Below are positions 15,912 to 23,230 of a DNA stretch of 64,000 nucleotides, piece after piece. The notes beneath the pieces were generated by a model. It saw only the letters and a list, made by a program, of their open reading frames with translations. It did not search any database and had not been told where the DNA came from. The stretch comes from Massilia eburnea. GTDB lineage: Bacteria > Pseudomonadota > Gammaproteobacteria > Burkholderiales > Burkholderiaceae_D. Positions within the stretch are counted from its first letter, which is position 1. Every line of letters starts with the position of its first letter. Made by a program: the position numbers and the translations under genes. Where the stretch lies: positions 1-64,000 of the forward strand of contig NZ_WNKX01000011.1 of NCBI RefSeq assembly GCF_009720745.1, given 5' to 3'.

Positions 15912-16766
15912 ATGAACCGGCCACTGCGCATCGAGCACGACAATGCCGTCTATCACGTCACCTCCCGCGGCGACAGGCGCTGCACTATTTTCCGCACAGA
16001 TAGCGACCGCCTGACGTGGCTGTCAATTCTCGGCGAGGTATGCGAGCGGTTTGACTTTGTCGTGCTTGCCTACTGCCAGATGGGCAATCACTACCACCTC
16101 CTCGTTCAAACCAGGCAAGGTCAGCTTTCGCGCGGCATGCGCTACCTCAATGGCAATTACTCACAATACTTCAACCGCCAACATGGCTTGGTTGGCCACG
16201 TATTTCAGGGCCGCTATCATGCCGTGCTTTGTCAGGCGGAGCAGTACTTGATGGAGATCACGCGCTATACGGTGCTAAATCCTGTTCGTGCCGAGCTGGT
16301 TGCACACCCCGGCCATTGGGTATGGAGCAGCTACGGCATCTTGGTCGGCACGGTTGACGCACCCGTATGGCATGAACGCGACACCGTACTTGCACGGTTT
16401 GGGAACCCTCGCGACACCGCAATCGAAGCCTTCGAAGCCTTTGTTTTGGAAGGCATCGGCAAAGAAAGCCCCTTCCATGCGGTGCGCAACCAGCTATTCC
16501 TGGGTGACGACGCCTTCTGCGAGCGCGCGGCGGCGCGGGAATTTCACGGCGATATGCTTGAAATCAAACGCACGCAGCGGCGCGCAATCATGCGGCCTCT
16601 CGCCGAATATTTCGAGCTCTACCCGGAAGAGCATGAAGCGATGGCGCAGGCCTACCTGTCGCACGCGTATACCATGGCCGAGATCGCCGAATTTCGGCAA
16701 GTTTCCACCCGCACTGTCAGCCGCGCAGTTAAGTTTCACCTTGAAATGTCCGATTGCCAGAGCTGA
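15912..16766 (+). CDS. REP-associated tyrosine transposase (Y1_Tnp/RAYT)
   Basis: This 284-residue HUH-type protein has AVYHVTSRGDRR at the N-terminus, the metal-binding HUH motif QMGNHYHLLV, and a candidate catalytic Tyr in LNGNYSQYFNRQH. It also has the family segment GRYHAVLCQ and NPVRAELVAHP. A C-terminal helix-turn-helix (TMAEIAEFRQVSTRTVSRAV) is of the type seen in RAYTs. RAYTs bind and process REP hairpins and are usually single-copy. The last residues MSDCQS and the stop are read from the right REP itself. No Shine-Dalgarno is visible; a small hairpin AGGCC-TACACT-GGCCT stands directly before the ATG. Confidence 0.9.
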   Translation: MNRPLRIEHDNAVYHVTSRGDRRCTIFRTDSDRLTWLSILGEVCERFDFVVLAYCQMGNHYHLLVQTRQGQLSRGMRYLNGNYSQYFNRQHGLVGHVFQGRYHAVLCQAEQYLMEITRYTVLNPVRAELVAHPGHWVWSSYGILVGTVDAPVWHERDTVLARFGNPRDTAIEAFEAFVLEGIGKESPFHAVRNQLFLGDDAFCERAAAREFHGDMLEIKRTQRRAIMRPLAEYFELYPEEHEAMAQAYLSHAYTMAEIAEFRQVSTRTVSRAVKFHLEMSDCQS

Positions 16767-16776
16767 CCCCGACTTT
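16743..16776 (-). repeat. Right REP of the transposase element, overlapping the transposase stop
   Basis: This 34-bp inverted copy of the left repeat begins GAAATGTCCGATTGCCAGAG. It overlaps the 3' end of the transposase gene, providing codons for MSDCQS and the TGA stop. Confidence 0.88.
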
Positions 16777-16782
16777 CAAATA

Positions 16783-18999
16783 TCAAGCCAGACGGGCGGG
16801 GCCGCGGGTCATGGCGGTCATTTGGGCGGGCGGCATGGGGTGGGCGTAGACGTAGCCTTGGGCGTAATCGCAGCCGGCGGCTTTTAACAAATTGAGCTGG
16901 GTTTCGGTTTCGACGCCTTCGGCTACCACTTTCAGGCCCAGCTTGTGGGCCATGACAATGATGCCTTCACAGAGCGCGAGGTCGCCGGAATCGCCGGCCA
17001 GGTCCATCACGAAACTGCGGTCGATCTTGAGGTAGTCGATGTCGAAATTCTTGAGGTGGGCCAGTACGGAGTGGCCAGTGCCAAAGTCGTCGAGCGCAAC
17101 TTGCAGTCCCATGGCTTTGAACTGGCGCAAGCGCTCGACCACCGGTCCGCTGTCTTCGAGCAGGAGGCGTTCGGTGATTTCGATGACGATGCTGCGCGGC
17201 GCCAGCGCCAGTTGTTCAACGTAGTGCATCCACTTTTCGAAGAACTCGGGGCCGGTGCGGAATTGCACGGGCGATTGATTGACGCTGATCTGGAACGGCC
17301 GCCCCAGTTCCTGCTGCCAGCGCTTGGCCTGGTCGGCGGCATTGCGGAACACCCAGTCGCCGATTTCCAGAATGATGCCGCTGGCCTCGGCACTGCCGAT
17401 GAAGTCCACCGGGTTCAGCATGCCGCGTTCGGGGTGGCGCCAGCGCAGCAGCGCTTCGGCGCGCTCGATGGCGCCGGTGTGCAGGTTGACGATGGGCTGG
17501 TAGTGCAGCTCAAACTGCTGGTTGGCGACGGCCATCTGCAAATCGCGCGTGATGCGCAGGCGCAGCTGGGCGGCGGCCTGCATGTCTTGCGTGAAGTAGC
17601 TGTAGCGGTTGCGGCCGGCATTCTTGGCGGCGTACATGGCCTGGTCGGCGTTGCGCAGCAGTTGCTCGGGGTCGTTGGCATCGGAGGGATGCAGGGCAAT
17701 GCCGATGCTGGCGGAAACAGAGCCGGTGGCGTCGCCCAGCATGAAGGGCCGGTTGAGGCTGGCGATGATCTGCTGCGCCACGCGCTCGGCGCTGGTGATG
17801 TGGTCGAGCCCGGGCAGGATCACCACGAATTCGTCGCCCCCCAGGCGTGCCAGCGTATCGGAAGCGCGCACGCAGGCCCCGATGCGGGAGGCCGCCTCCA
17901 CCAGCAGCGCATCGCCCATTTCGTGGCCGAGCCGGTCGTTGATCTCCTTGAACTGGTCGAGGTCGATGAACAGCAGGGCCAGAAAGAGCCCGTCGCGCCG
18001 GGCTTTCTTCATTTCCTGCGACAGGCGGTCCTGGAACATATTGCGGTTCGGCAGGGCCGTCAGCGAATCGTAATTGGCCTGGTGCCAGATCAGCTCGGTC
18101 GACAGCTTGCGCTCGGTGATGTCGCTGACCAGCGCCAGCGCGCCGAGGTAGCTGCCATCGGCGTCGAAGATGGGATTGGTGGCCAGCGTGGCCCACATTT
18201 CGCTGCCATCCTTGCGCAGGAACTTGAATTCGTGGCGTTCGGCGATGCCCTGCTGGCGGCGCGCGATATTGCGTTCGAGCAGGGAGCGCCCTTCGTCGTC
18301 CATGAAGCGCACCAGGGGCTGCTCCAGCATTTCCTCGATCGTGTAGCCGAGCATGGCGGCCATCTTGGGATTGACGAAGCTGGTGCGTGCGGCGGCGTCG
18401 ATTTCCCAGATGCCCTCTTCCGCGCTATGCACAATGCGGCGGAAGCGCTCTTCGCTCTTTTCCAGCGCGGCCAGCTTGCCTTCGGCCATTTCGAGCACCA
18501 GCCGCAGTTGGGCGGCGCCCGGGGTGCCGCTGCCCAGCAAGGTGACGGCAAAGCCGCGGTCGCCGCGGCCGCGCGTCATTTGCAAGGACAGGCGCTGCGC
18601 TTCGTCGGTGCTGAGGCTGTTGGCGACGAAGGCGTCGAAGTCGGCCAGGAAGCGCTGCGCAACGAACTGGCGGAATGGCACGGCATCCGGATTGTGGCGC
18701 GGCAGGCCAAGCAAGTCTGCACCCACCAGGTTCATCTGCTGGATCGTGGTGTCGCTGGCGAGGACGAAATAGCCAACCGGGGCCAGCAGGTAGAGGTCGT
18801 TGAAATAATCCTGGTCGGTGCTCAGTTCCAGTTTGCCGTCGGCAAGCTGCATCCCGTTGTAGACGGCCGGCGGGGTGCCGCCCATGGCGGCCAGCACGGC
18901 TTCGCCGGGCAAGAGGGAGTCAAGGCCAGCCAGTCCGGGGACGGCGGGCCGAATGGCGGCCGCCTGCTCCGCCTGCCTGGGATGCTGGTCTTTATCCAT
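16783..18999 (-). CDS. PAS-PAS-GGDEF-EAL cyclic-di-GMP signalling protein
   Basis: This 738-residue cytoplasmic protein has a PAS-like region (about 65-170), a second PAS/PAC (about 180-305, ending ALVSDITERKL), GGDEF (about 310-470) and EAL (about 480-735). The cyclase motif LARLGGDEFVVIL is intact. The phosphodiesterase residues are also present: ERAEALLRW, EITERLLLE, LDDFGTGHS, KIDRSF and VAEGVE. It could make and/or break c-di-GMP; such hybrids usually act mainly as phosphodiesterases. It converges on the flagellar locus, separated only by the transposase element, so a role in the motility-sessility switch is plausible but not shown. Confidence 0.92.
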   Translation of the reverse strand: MDKDQHPRQAEQAAAIRPAVPGLAGLDSLLPGEAVLAAMGGTPPAVYNGMQLADGKLELSTDQDYFNDLYLLAPVGYFVLASDTTIQQMNLVGADLLGLPRHNPDAVPFRQFVAQRFLADFDAFVANSLSTDEAQRLSLQMTRGRGDRGFAVTLLGSGTPGAAQLRLVLEMAEGKLAALEKSEERFRRIVHSAEEGIWEIDAAARTSFVNPKMAAMLGYTIEEMLEQPLVRFMDDEGRSLLERNIARRQQGIAERHEFKFLRKDGSEMWATLATNPIFDADGSYLGALALVSDITERKLSTELIWHQANYDSLTALPNRNMFQDRLSQEMKKARRDGLFLALLFIDLDQFKEINDRLGHEMGDALLVEAASRIGACVRASDTLARLGGDEFVVILPGLDHITSAERVAQQIIASLNRPFMLGDATGSVSASIGIALHPSDANDPEQLLRNADQAMYAAKNAGRNRYSYFTQDMQAAAQLRLRITRDLQMAVANQQFELHYQPIVNLHTGAIERAEALLRWRHPERGMLNPVDFIGSAEASGIILEIGDWVFRNAADQAKRWQQELGRPFQISVNQSPVQFRTGPEFFEKWMHYVEQLALAPRSIVIEITERLLLEDSGPVVERLRQFKAMGLQVALDDFGTGHSVLAHLKNFDIDYLKIDRSFVMDLAGDSGDLALCEGIIVMAHKLGLKVVAEGVETETQLNLLKAAGCDYAQGYVYAHPMPPAQMTAMTRGPARLA

Positions 19000-19041
19000 A
19001 TTGGTTCCAGCCTAGCATGCCCTTGTGACAATGTCGAGCCG

Positions 19042-19704
19042 CTAACTTTGGCGATGCGCGCGGTTCAGGCGATGCTCCGCAATCCGTTGTAATTGCTCGA
19101 ATGCGAGGCTGAGTATCCAGTAAATTGCAGCTGCGGCAAGATACAGCGGCAAGGGACGGAAGGTGGTGGCAATCACTTCCTTCGTCGATAGCATCAGCTC
19201 AGTCATGGTGATGACCGAAACCAGGGAGGTATCCTTGATCAGGCTGATCAGGGTATTACTCATTGATGGCACGGCAATGCGCAACGCCTGTGGCAGGATC
19301 ACGTAGCGCAGGGTTTGCCCGTAACCCATGCCCAGGCTGTAGCTGGCCGACCATTGCCCTTTGTGGATCGAGAGGATGGCGCCGCGCAGGCTTTCCGACA
19401 GGTAGGCGCCGGCGTTCAGGCTCAGCGCGAGGATGCCGGCGGTCACCGGCGTGAACTCAATACCGGCTGAGGGCAGTCCGTAGTAGATCACGAACATCTG
19501 CACCAGCAGCGGCGTGCCGCGCATCAGGCTGACGTACACATTGGCTGGCCAGCGCAGCCATTTCCAGGGCAGGATGCGCATCACGGCTGTTGGAAAGCCC
19601 AGCACCAGCCCGCCCACCATCGAGGCCACGGCGAACGCCAGCGTGTAACTGGCGCCCTTCAGCATCACGGGCGCCGCCTCGTGCAGCAGGTCCAGCCACT
19701 CCAT
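19042..19704 (-). CDS. Polar amino-acid ABC transporter permease (cystine/glutamine type)
   Basis: This 220-residue inner-membrane protein of the HisMQ family has about five membrane segments. The first is at ASYTLAFAVASMVGGLVLGF. The EAA-type loop, which contacts the ATPase, is seen at RGAILSIHKGQWSASYSLGM and LRYVILPQALRIAVPSMSNT. It starts 2 bp after the stop of the binding-protein gene, so they form one operon. No ATPase gene lies nearby. The sequence style is nearest to cystine (YecS/TcyL) permeases, but substrate is inferred. Confidence 0.88.
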   Translation of the reverse strand: MEWLDLLHEAAPVMLKGASYTLAFAVASMVGGLVLGFPTAVMRILPWKWLRWPANVYVSLMRGTPLLVQMFVIYYGLPSAGIEFTPVTAGILALSLNAGAYLSESLRGAILSIHKGQWSASYSLGMGYGQTLRYVILPQALRIAVPSMSNTLISLIKDTSLVSVITMTELMLSTKEVIATTFRPLPLYLAAAAIYWILSLAFEQLQRIAEHRLNRAHRQS

Positions 19705-19706
19705 GC

Positions 19707-20477
19707 TTACGGCGCCTTGCTCACGTCAACGCCGAACCATTTCACAGAAATGGCTTTCAGGCTGCCGTCGGCGGCGGCATCGGCCAGCACCTTGTTGATG
19801 GCGGCCTTGAACTCCGGATTGCCCTTCTGGAACGGGATGCCCATGCGCTCGACCGCGCCGACGCGGGCGCCTGCCTTGATCGGCAGCTTGGTGGTCTTCA
19901 GCATATAGGCGGCGATCAGGCTGTCGTTCAGGGCCGCGTCAATGCGGCCCAGGGCCAGGTCCTGCATTTGTTCGGCGGAAGCGGGATAGCCTTTGACTTC
20001 GATGCCCGGCACGGCTTTGGCCTGCATCTCGTACACGCTGCCCTGGCCGGCGCCGACGCGCTTGCCTTTCAGTTGCGCCAGTTCGGTCCAGTTGTTCTTG
20101 TCATCCTTGCGCACGATCAGCATCGGCGAGGAGTAAATATAAGGCGAGCTGAAATCAAACACCTGTTCGCGTTTGGGATTGATGCCGACCTGGGAAATGA
20201 TCACGTCGTATTTGTTGCTGGCCAGGCCGGCCAGGATCGACGCCCATTCCGACGTCACGAATTCCAGCTTCAAGCCCAATTTGCTCGCCACCAGGCGCGC
20301 TACGTCCACGTCGTAGCCGGCCAGCTCGCCATTCTTTTCCTTGAAGTTGAACGGCGGGTAGACGCCTTCCATCGCAACTTTCAGCGTGCCGCGCGCCTTG
20401 ACGGTTTGCAGCAGGTCGGCAGCGCTGGCGTGCAAGGTGGCGGCGGCCAGCAGCAAGGCGATCAACGGTTTGCGCAT
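19707..20477 (-). CDS. Periplasmic amino-acid-binding protein (cystine-type)
   Basis: This 256-residue family-3 solute-binding protein has a signal peptide MRKPLIALLLAAATLHASAA. The domain includes TLKVAMEGVYPPFNFKEKNG, LAGYDVDVARLVASKLGLKL, YDVIISQVGINPKREQVFDF and the C-terminal AAADGSLKAISVKWFGVDVS. The start at 20477 is chosen for the signal peptide and the AAAGGA ribosome site; a longer open frame to 20675 adds non-homologous sequence overlapping the upstream gene. It feeds the permease encoded next to it. Cystine is the likeliest ligand by resemblance to FliY/TcyJ. Confidence 0.88.
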   Translation of the reverse strand: MRKPLIALLLAAATLHASAADLLQTVKARGTLKVAMEGVYPPFNFKEKNGELAGYDVDVARLVASKLGLKLEFVTSEWASILAGLASNKYDVIISQVGINPKREQVFDFSSPYIYSSPMLIVRKDDKNNWTELAQLKGKRVGAGQGSVYEMQAKAVPGIEVKGYPASAEQMQDLALGRIDAALNDSLIAAYMLKTTKLPIKAGARVGAVERMGIPFQKGNPEFKAAINKVLADAAADGSLKAISVKWFGVDVSKAP

Positions 20478-20487
20478 CGGTAATCCT

Positions 20488-20892
20488 TTAGTAAGAGCGG
20501 CTGCGGCCGAATTTGTGGCCGACGACGAGGGTGGTGCTGGCAACCAGGGTCGATAAGCCAAGGATGAGTTGCACCAGCTTGTCTTCGGGCAGGGTCCAGA
20601 GGCGCCCTTTGGGCGGCTCGGCGCCGGCGATGGCGCACAGCAATGGCTCCACCCAATCGGCTTCAGGTGTAACATCGAGGATAACGGCGCCCTCGGTGGT
20701 CTGCATAGTGATGTCGCCCCCTTCGGCCAGGCTGAAACACACGCCGTAGCCGGTTTCCTGCTTGCCGACGTGTTCTTTCAGCGCGAGGTCGTGCTCGGCG
20801 ATCCACAGCTCCACATCCTGGGGCGTTTCCAGTGCAGTCCAAGGCACCGGGCGAAAGCGCGGCTTGGCCGCTTCGTCGTCTTCATTAAACAT
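20488..20892 (-). CDS. Conserved hypothetical protein, 134 residues
   Basis: I do not recognise the family. The protein is acidic in its first half (MFNEDDEAAKPRFRPVPWTA), has a compact middle domain (GYGVCFSLAEGGDITMQTTE) and ends with a hydrophobic stretch (LVQLILGLSTLVASTTLVVG) followed by a basic tail. The tail may be a C-terminal membrane anchor or a buried helix. The stop is 10 bp before the binding-protein start on the same strand, so it could be the first gene of that operon. Confidence 0.65.
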   Translation of the reverse strand: MFNEDDEAAKPRFRPVPWTALETPQDVELWIAEHDLALKEHVGKQETGYGVCFSLAEGGDITMQTTEGAVILDVTPEADWVEPLLCAIAGAEPPKGRLWTLPEDKLVQLILGLSTLVASTTLVVGHKFGRSRSY

Positions 20893-20927
20893 GGGTCAGG
20901 AGTGTAACCGAATCAGTGGGAGGTGGT

Positions 20928-21113
20928 ATGAAAGTAAACGAATATGTTTCTGAGTTTGATGCGTTCTTCGGCAAGCTGCTGGATGAGCATCCGGAGATGG
21001 TTGAGGACCAGAGGCGCGGGTGGAATATCTGGTGGGATCATACGGTGGATCTGGAGGCGGAGCGGCTGGCGCGGACGGATGCGGTGCCGACGCCGGCCTA
21101 TTACTACCACTGA
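20928..21113 (+). CDS. DUF3460 family miniprotein
   Basis: This 61-residue protein reads MKVNEYVSEFDAFFGKLLDE, then HPEMVEDQRRGWNIWWDH, and ends in PTPAYYYH. That is the pattern of the short betaproteobacterial DUF3460 proteins (a helix, an acidic/Arg stretch with a Trp-Asp, and a Pro/Tyr tail). The function is unknown. The ATG at 20928 follows GGGAGG. Its stop lies 2 bp before a palindromic repeat. Confidence 0.75.
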   Translation: MKVNEYVSEFDAFFGKLLDEHPEMVEDQRRGWNIWWDHTVDLEAERLARTDAVPTPAYYYH

Positions 21114-21115
21114 AA

Positions 21116-21226
21116 ACCGGTAAACCGATGTCTGACCCACAGGGTCAGACACCTGGCCGGCGGCCGTCGCGTATCAGTGCCTGCCCCTGCGGGTCAGGCG
21201 GGGCGGCCATCCGACTGGGTTACCGG
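21116..21226. repeat. Palindromic repeat between two convergent gene ends
   Basis: The element starts ACCGGTAAACCGATGTCTGA and ends GACTGGGTTACCGG. It has an internal hairpin GTCTGACCCACAGGGTCAGAC and a GC-rich centre (GGCCGGCGGCCG). The ends (ACCGGTAAACC/GGTTACCGG) and the GGGTCAGAC core are shared with the element inside flgI. It fills the interval between the stop of the DUF3460 gene (21113) and the stop of the YcbK-like gene (21228). It may act as a two-way terminator, although no T-run is present. Confidence 0.65.
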
Positions 21227-21227
21227 C

Positions 21228-21839
21228 TCAGCCTTTCCACGTCCGCTGCAAGCCGGTATCGGCATGAATCCAGCCCCCGCGCGGCCCCTCACGGTAATAG
21301 AATCCCACGCCGCCCTGCCGGAAACTCTGCACCAGACTCCCCAGCACCTCGGCATTCAAATTCGGAATCCGGATATCCGCCGCGCGCCCGCTCATGTGCA
21401 ATGACTGCCGCGCCGCCGGAATCCCTTGCTCGATCAGCCGCTTGTTGGATGCCGGCGTCCGATACCCCGACAGGATCTCCAGCGGGCTCTCAATCCCGAA
21501 CCGCTGCACGAAGGCCTGCGCGCCCCACAGCGTCTCGAACAGCTTGGGATCGATCGGCGCCGTCTCCTTCCCATTCACATCGCGCAGCAGATGGCAAAGC
21601 TCCTGGTAGGCTGAATCGATGATATCGCCGTCCTTCCAGTACAGCAGCCTGGCCTTTTCCCCGCTCTGCGGACGAATCACGCTGATGGTGCGCGGCTTGA
21701 CCCAGAATTCCAGGTCCAGCATCTGGGCGTCGAAGATATCGGGCGGCGGTTCCGGCTCCTGGGCCGTGCGCCCGACCAGCGGCAGGCCCGCCAGTGCGGT
21801 GCCCGCCATCATATGAAGGAAGTCTCTGCGTGTTGCCAT
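21228..21839 (-). CDS. YcbK/DUF882-type peptidase (M15-like) with Tat signal
   Basis: This 203-residue protein begins MATRRDFLHMMAGTALAGLP, a twin-arginine-type signal. The catalytic-type domain is at the C-terminal half: ILSGYRTPASNKRL, SLHMSGRAADIRIP and GGVGFYYREGPRGGWIHADT. These carry the His/Asp/His set of metal-binding DUF882 proteins related to D,D-carboxypeptidases such as VanY. It is therefore probably a periplasmic cell-wall enzyme. The upstream ATG at 21860 is also possible, but 21839 puts the RR motif near the N-terminus. Confidence 0.85.
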   Translation of the reverse strand: MATRRDFLHMMAGTALAGLPLVGRTAQEPEPPPDIFDAQMLDLEFWVKPRTISVIRPQSGEKARLLYWKDGDIIDSAYQELCHLLRDVNGKETAPIDPKLFETLWGAQAFVQRFGIESPLEILSGYRTPASNKRLIEQGIPAARQSLHMSGRAADIRIPNLNAEVLGSLVQSFRQGGVGFYYREGPRGGWIHADTGLQRTWKG

Positions 21840-21928
21840 GGTAATTACATCTATATGCAATAGGCTAACTATAGCAACAGCTCGGGGAATTGAGAAACCC
21901 CTTTAACAAATTGTCGTAAACTGGCCAA

Positions 21929-22252
21929 TCAGGTCCACTGGTCCAGCAGGTTCCCTTCCGAGTCGCGGAATGAGCCAATCACGATCATGATGAAATCGAC
22001 GAAAGCCCAGATCCCAAAGCCGCCGAGCGTGAGTATCTGCAAGATGCCGGTGCCGACTTTGCCGACGTAGAAGCGGTGAACACCGAGAAAGCCCAGGAAG
22101 AAGCACAGGATCGCTGCCGGCAGAATACGTTTCTGGCTGGCGGACAGGGACTGGTTTGGCTTCCCGCAGCTGGGACAGGCACGTGCGGTGTTGTGCATCT
22201 TGCTGCCGCAAGCGCGGCAAAAAATCATTTGCGAATCGACTTCAGTGTTCAT
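21929..22252 (-). CDS. TM2-domain protein with N-terminal zinc ribbon
   Basis: This 107-residue protein starts with a double-CxxC zinc ribbon (FCRACGSKMHNTARACPSCG). A TM2 domain follows: KRILPAAILCFFLGFLGVHR, FYVGKVGTGILQILTLGGFG, then a second membrane helix. The GxHRFYxGK turn between the helices is diagnostic. The function of bacterial TM2 proteins is unknown. The start could be 22252 or the ATG at 22228 (MIFCRACG). Confidence 0.82.
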   Translation of the reverse strand: MNTEVDSQMIFCRACGSKMHNTARACPSCGKPNQSLSASQKRILPAAILCFFLGFLGVHRFYVGKVGTGILQILTLGGFGIWAFVDFIMIVIGSFRDSEGNLLDQWT

Positions 22253-22318
22253 CAGGGAGCGTCCATTGAGAAATTGTTATCTTAAAATAATAACACCGCG
22301 GGGTCCCCTCAAAATTCA

Positions 22319-22609
22319 CTAAATATCACCTTGCAATTTAGCAGCCGGCGCGGCGATCGTCAGGTCGGACGTGGCGACTGCCACGCAGGGCAGGATATAG
22401 CCTTCGCGCTTTTCCTCCAGGCTCAGTCCCGGCCACTCGATCAGGTGGCGCGCGCTACCGCTCGTCACCTGGCAAATGCAGGTGCGGCAAGTGCCGTTGC
22501 GGCAGGAACTGGGCAGGACCACCCCGGCGCGGGCAGCCGACAGCAGCAGGCTGGCTTCGCCATCCGTTTCGAACGATAATCCCTTCGGCTCAACTCTTAT
22601 CTGAAACAC
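22319..22609 (-). CDS. Small [2Fe-2S] ferredoxin-like protein
   Basis: This 96-residue plant-type ferredoxin fold has the cluster ligands in SSCRNGTCRTCICQV and the fourth Cys in GYILPCVAVA. It is an electron carrier whose partner is not visible here. The GTG start at 22609 is one base from the ATG of the divergent DUF1697 gene, so each gene's promoter and ribosome site must lie inside the other's coding sequence. The start is uncertain for that reason. Confidence 0.85.
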   Translation of the reverse strand: MFQIRVEPKGLSFETDGEASLLLSAARAGVVLPSSCRNGTCRTCICQVTSGSARHLIEWPGLSLEEKREGYILPCVAVATSDLTIAAPAAKLQGDI

Positions 22610-22610
22610 A

Positions 22611-23126
22611 ATGCCTCGCTATATTGCCCTGCTCCGCGGCGTCAGCCCGATGAACTGCAAGATGCCGGAACTGAAAGCCGCCTTCGAAAGTGCCGGATTT
22701 TCCAACGTCAAAACACTTCTATCAAGTGGCAATGTAGCATTCGACGCCCGCGCTGCGTCCGATGCGGCGCTGGAACGCAAGTGCGAAGCAGCCATGGAAA
22801 AGTCTCTTGGCCGCAGCTTCTATACCATCGTGCGCTCGCAGCAAGAACTCAAGGATTTGCTGGAAAACGACCCTTATCCCGGCTTCAAGGCCCCTGCCGA
22901 AGCCAAGCGCGTGGTGAGCTTCCTGCGCGATGCACCGGCGCCCCAGGCCGCGCTGCCGCTGGAGCTGGGCGGCGCCAGCGTGCTGTGCGTGCGCGGCCGC
23001 GAAGTATTTTCCTGTTATCTCCCCAGCGCCGACGGCCCGGTCTTCATGCGGCTTATCGAAAAGACATTCGGCAAGGACATCACCACCCGCACCTGGGACA
23101 CGGTGCGAAAGTGCGCTGCAGCATAA
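22611..23126 (+). CDS. DUF1697 family protein
   Basis: This 171-residue protein has the family signature MPRYIALLRGVSPMNCKMPE, then LKAAFESAGFSNVKTLLSSG (the LxSGNVxF motif) and a C-terminal FMRLIEKTFGKDITTRTWDT. DUF1697 proteins are widespread and of unknown role. It is the divergent partner of the ferredoxin gene with only one base between start codons. Confidence 0.88.
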   Translation: MPRYIALLRGVSPMNCKMPELKAAFESAGFSNVKTLLSSGNVAFDARAASDAALERKCEAAMEKSLGRSFYTIVRSQQELKDLLENDPYPGFKAPAEAKRVVSFLRDAPAPQAALPLELGGASVLCVRGREVFSCYLPSADGPVFMRLIEKTFGKDITTRTWDTVRKCAAA

Positions 23127-23145
23127 CCCTACGGATTAGTACTGA

Positions 23146-23206
23146 TTTTCTAAAATGATGGAATAGCGCGTACAATATGCGCCTCAGCTTAGTCTTCTAT
23201 AAGACT
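23146..23206 (+). promoter_or_regulatory. Candidate icd promoter and inverted repeat
   Basis: A TACAAT -10 hexamer at 23171-23176 stands in an AT-richer stretch, with only a weak -35 (TTTTCT, 23146-23151). Downstream, AGTCTT-CTAT-AAGACT (23191-23206) is a perfect 6-bp inverted repeat in the leader of icd, which could be an operator or a small leader hairpin. No regulator is identified. Confidence 0.4.
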
Positions 23207-23230
23207 TCATCCGCATTCAAGGGAATAAAC

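Larger units (their letters stand above)
15830..16776 (+). mobile_element. REP-bounded transposase element (RAYT REPtron)
   Basis: A 947-bp unit is bounded by two perfect 34-bp inverted repeats (15830-15863 and 16743-16776) and carries one transposase gene. The left repeat begins on the last base of the preceding gene's stop codon. The right one ends 6 bp before the stop of the convergent GGDEF-EAL gene. The unit therefore fills the gap between two gene ends without damaging either. The same repeat recurs as a gene-less hairpin at 25481. Confidence 0.8.

Noticed and set aside
16945-19092. Plus-strand open frame of about 715 codons opposite the GGDEF-EAL gene
   Set aside because: It is antisense to a gene with intact catalytic motifs and resembles no protein family; it is a GC-rich shadow.
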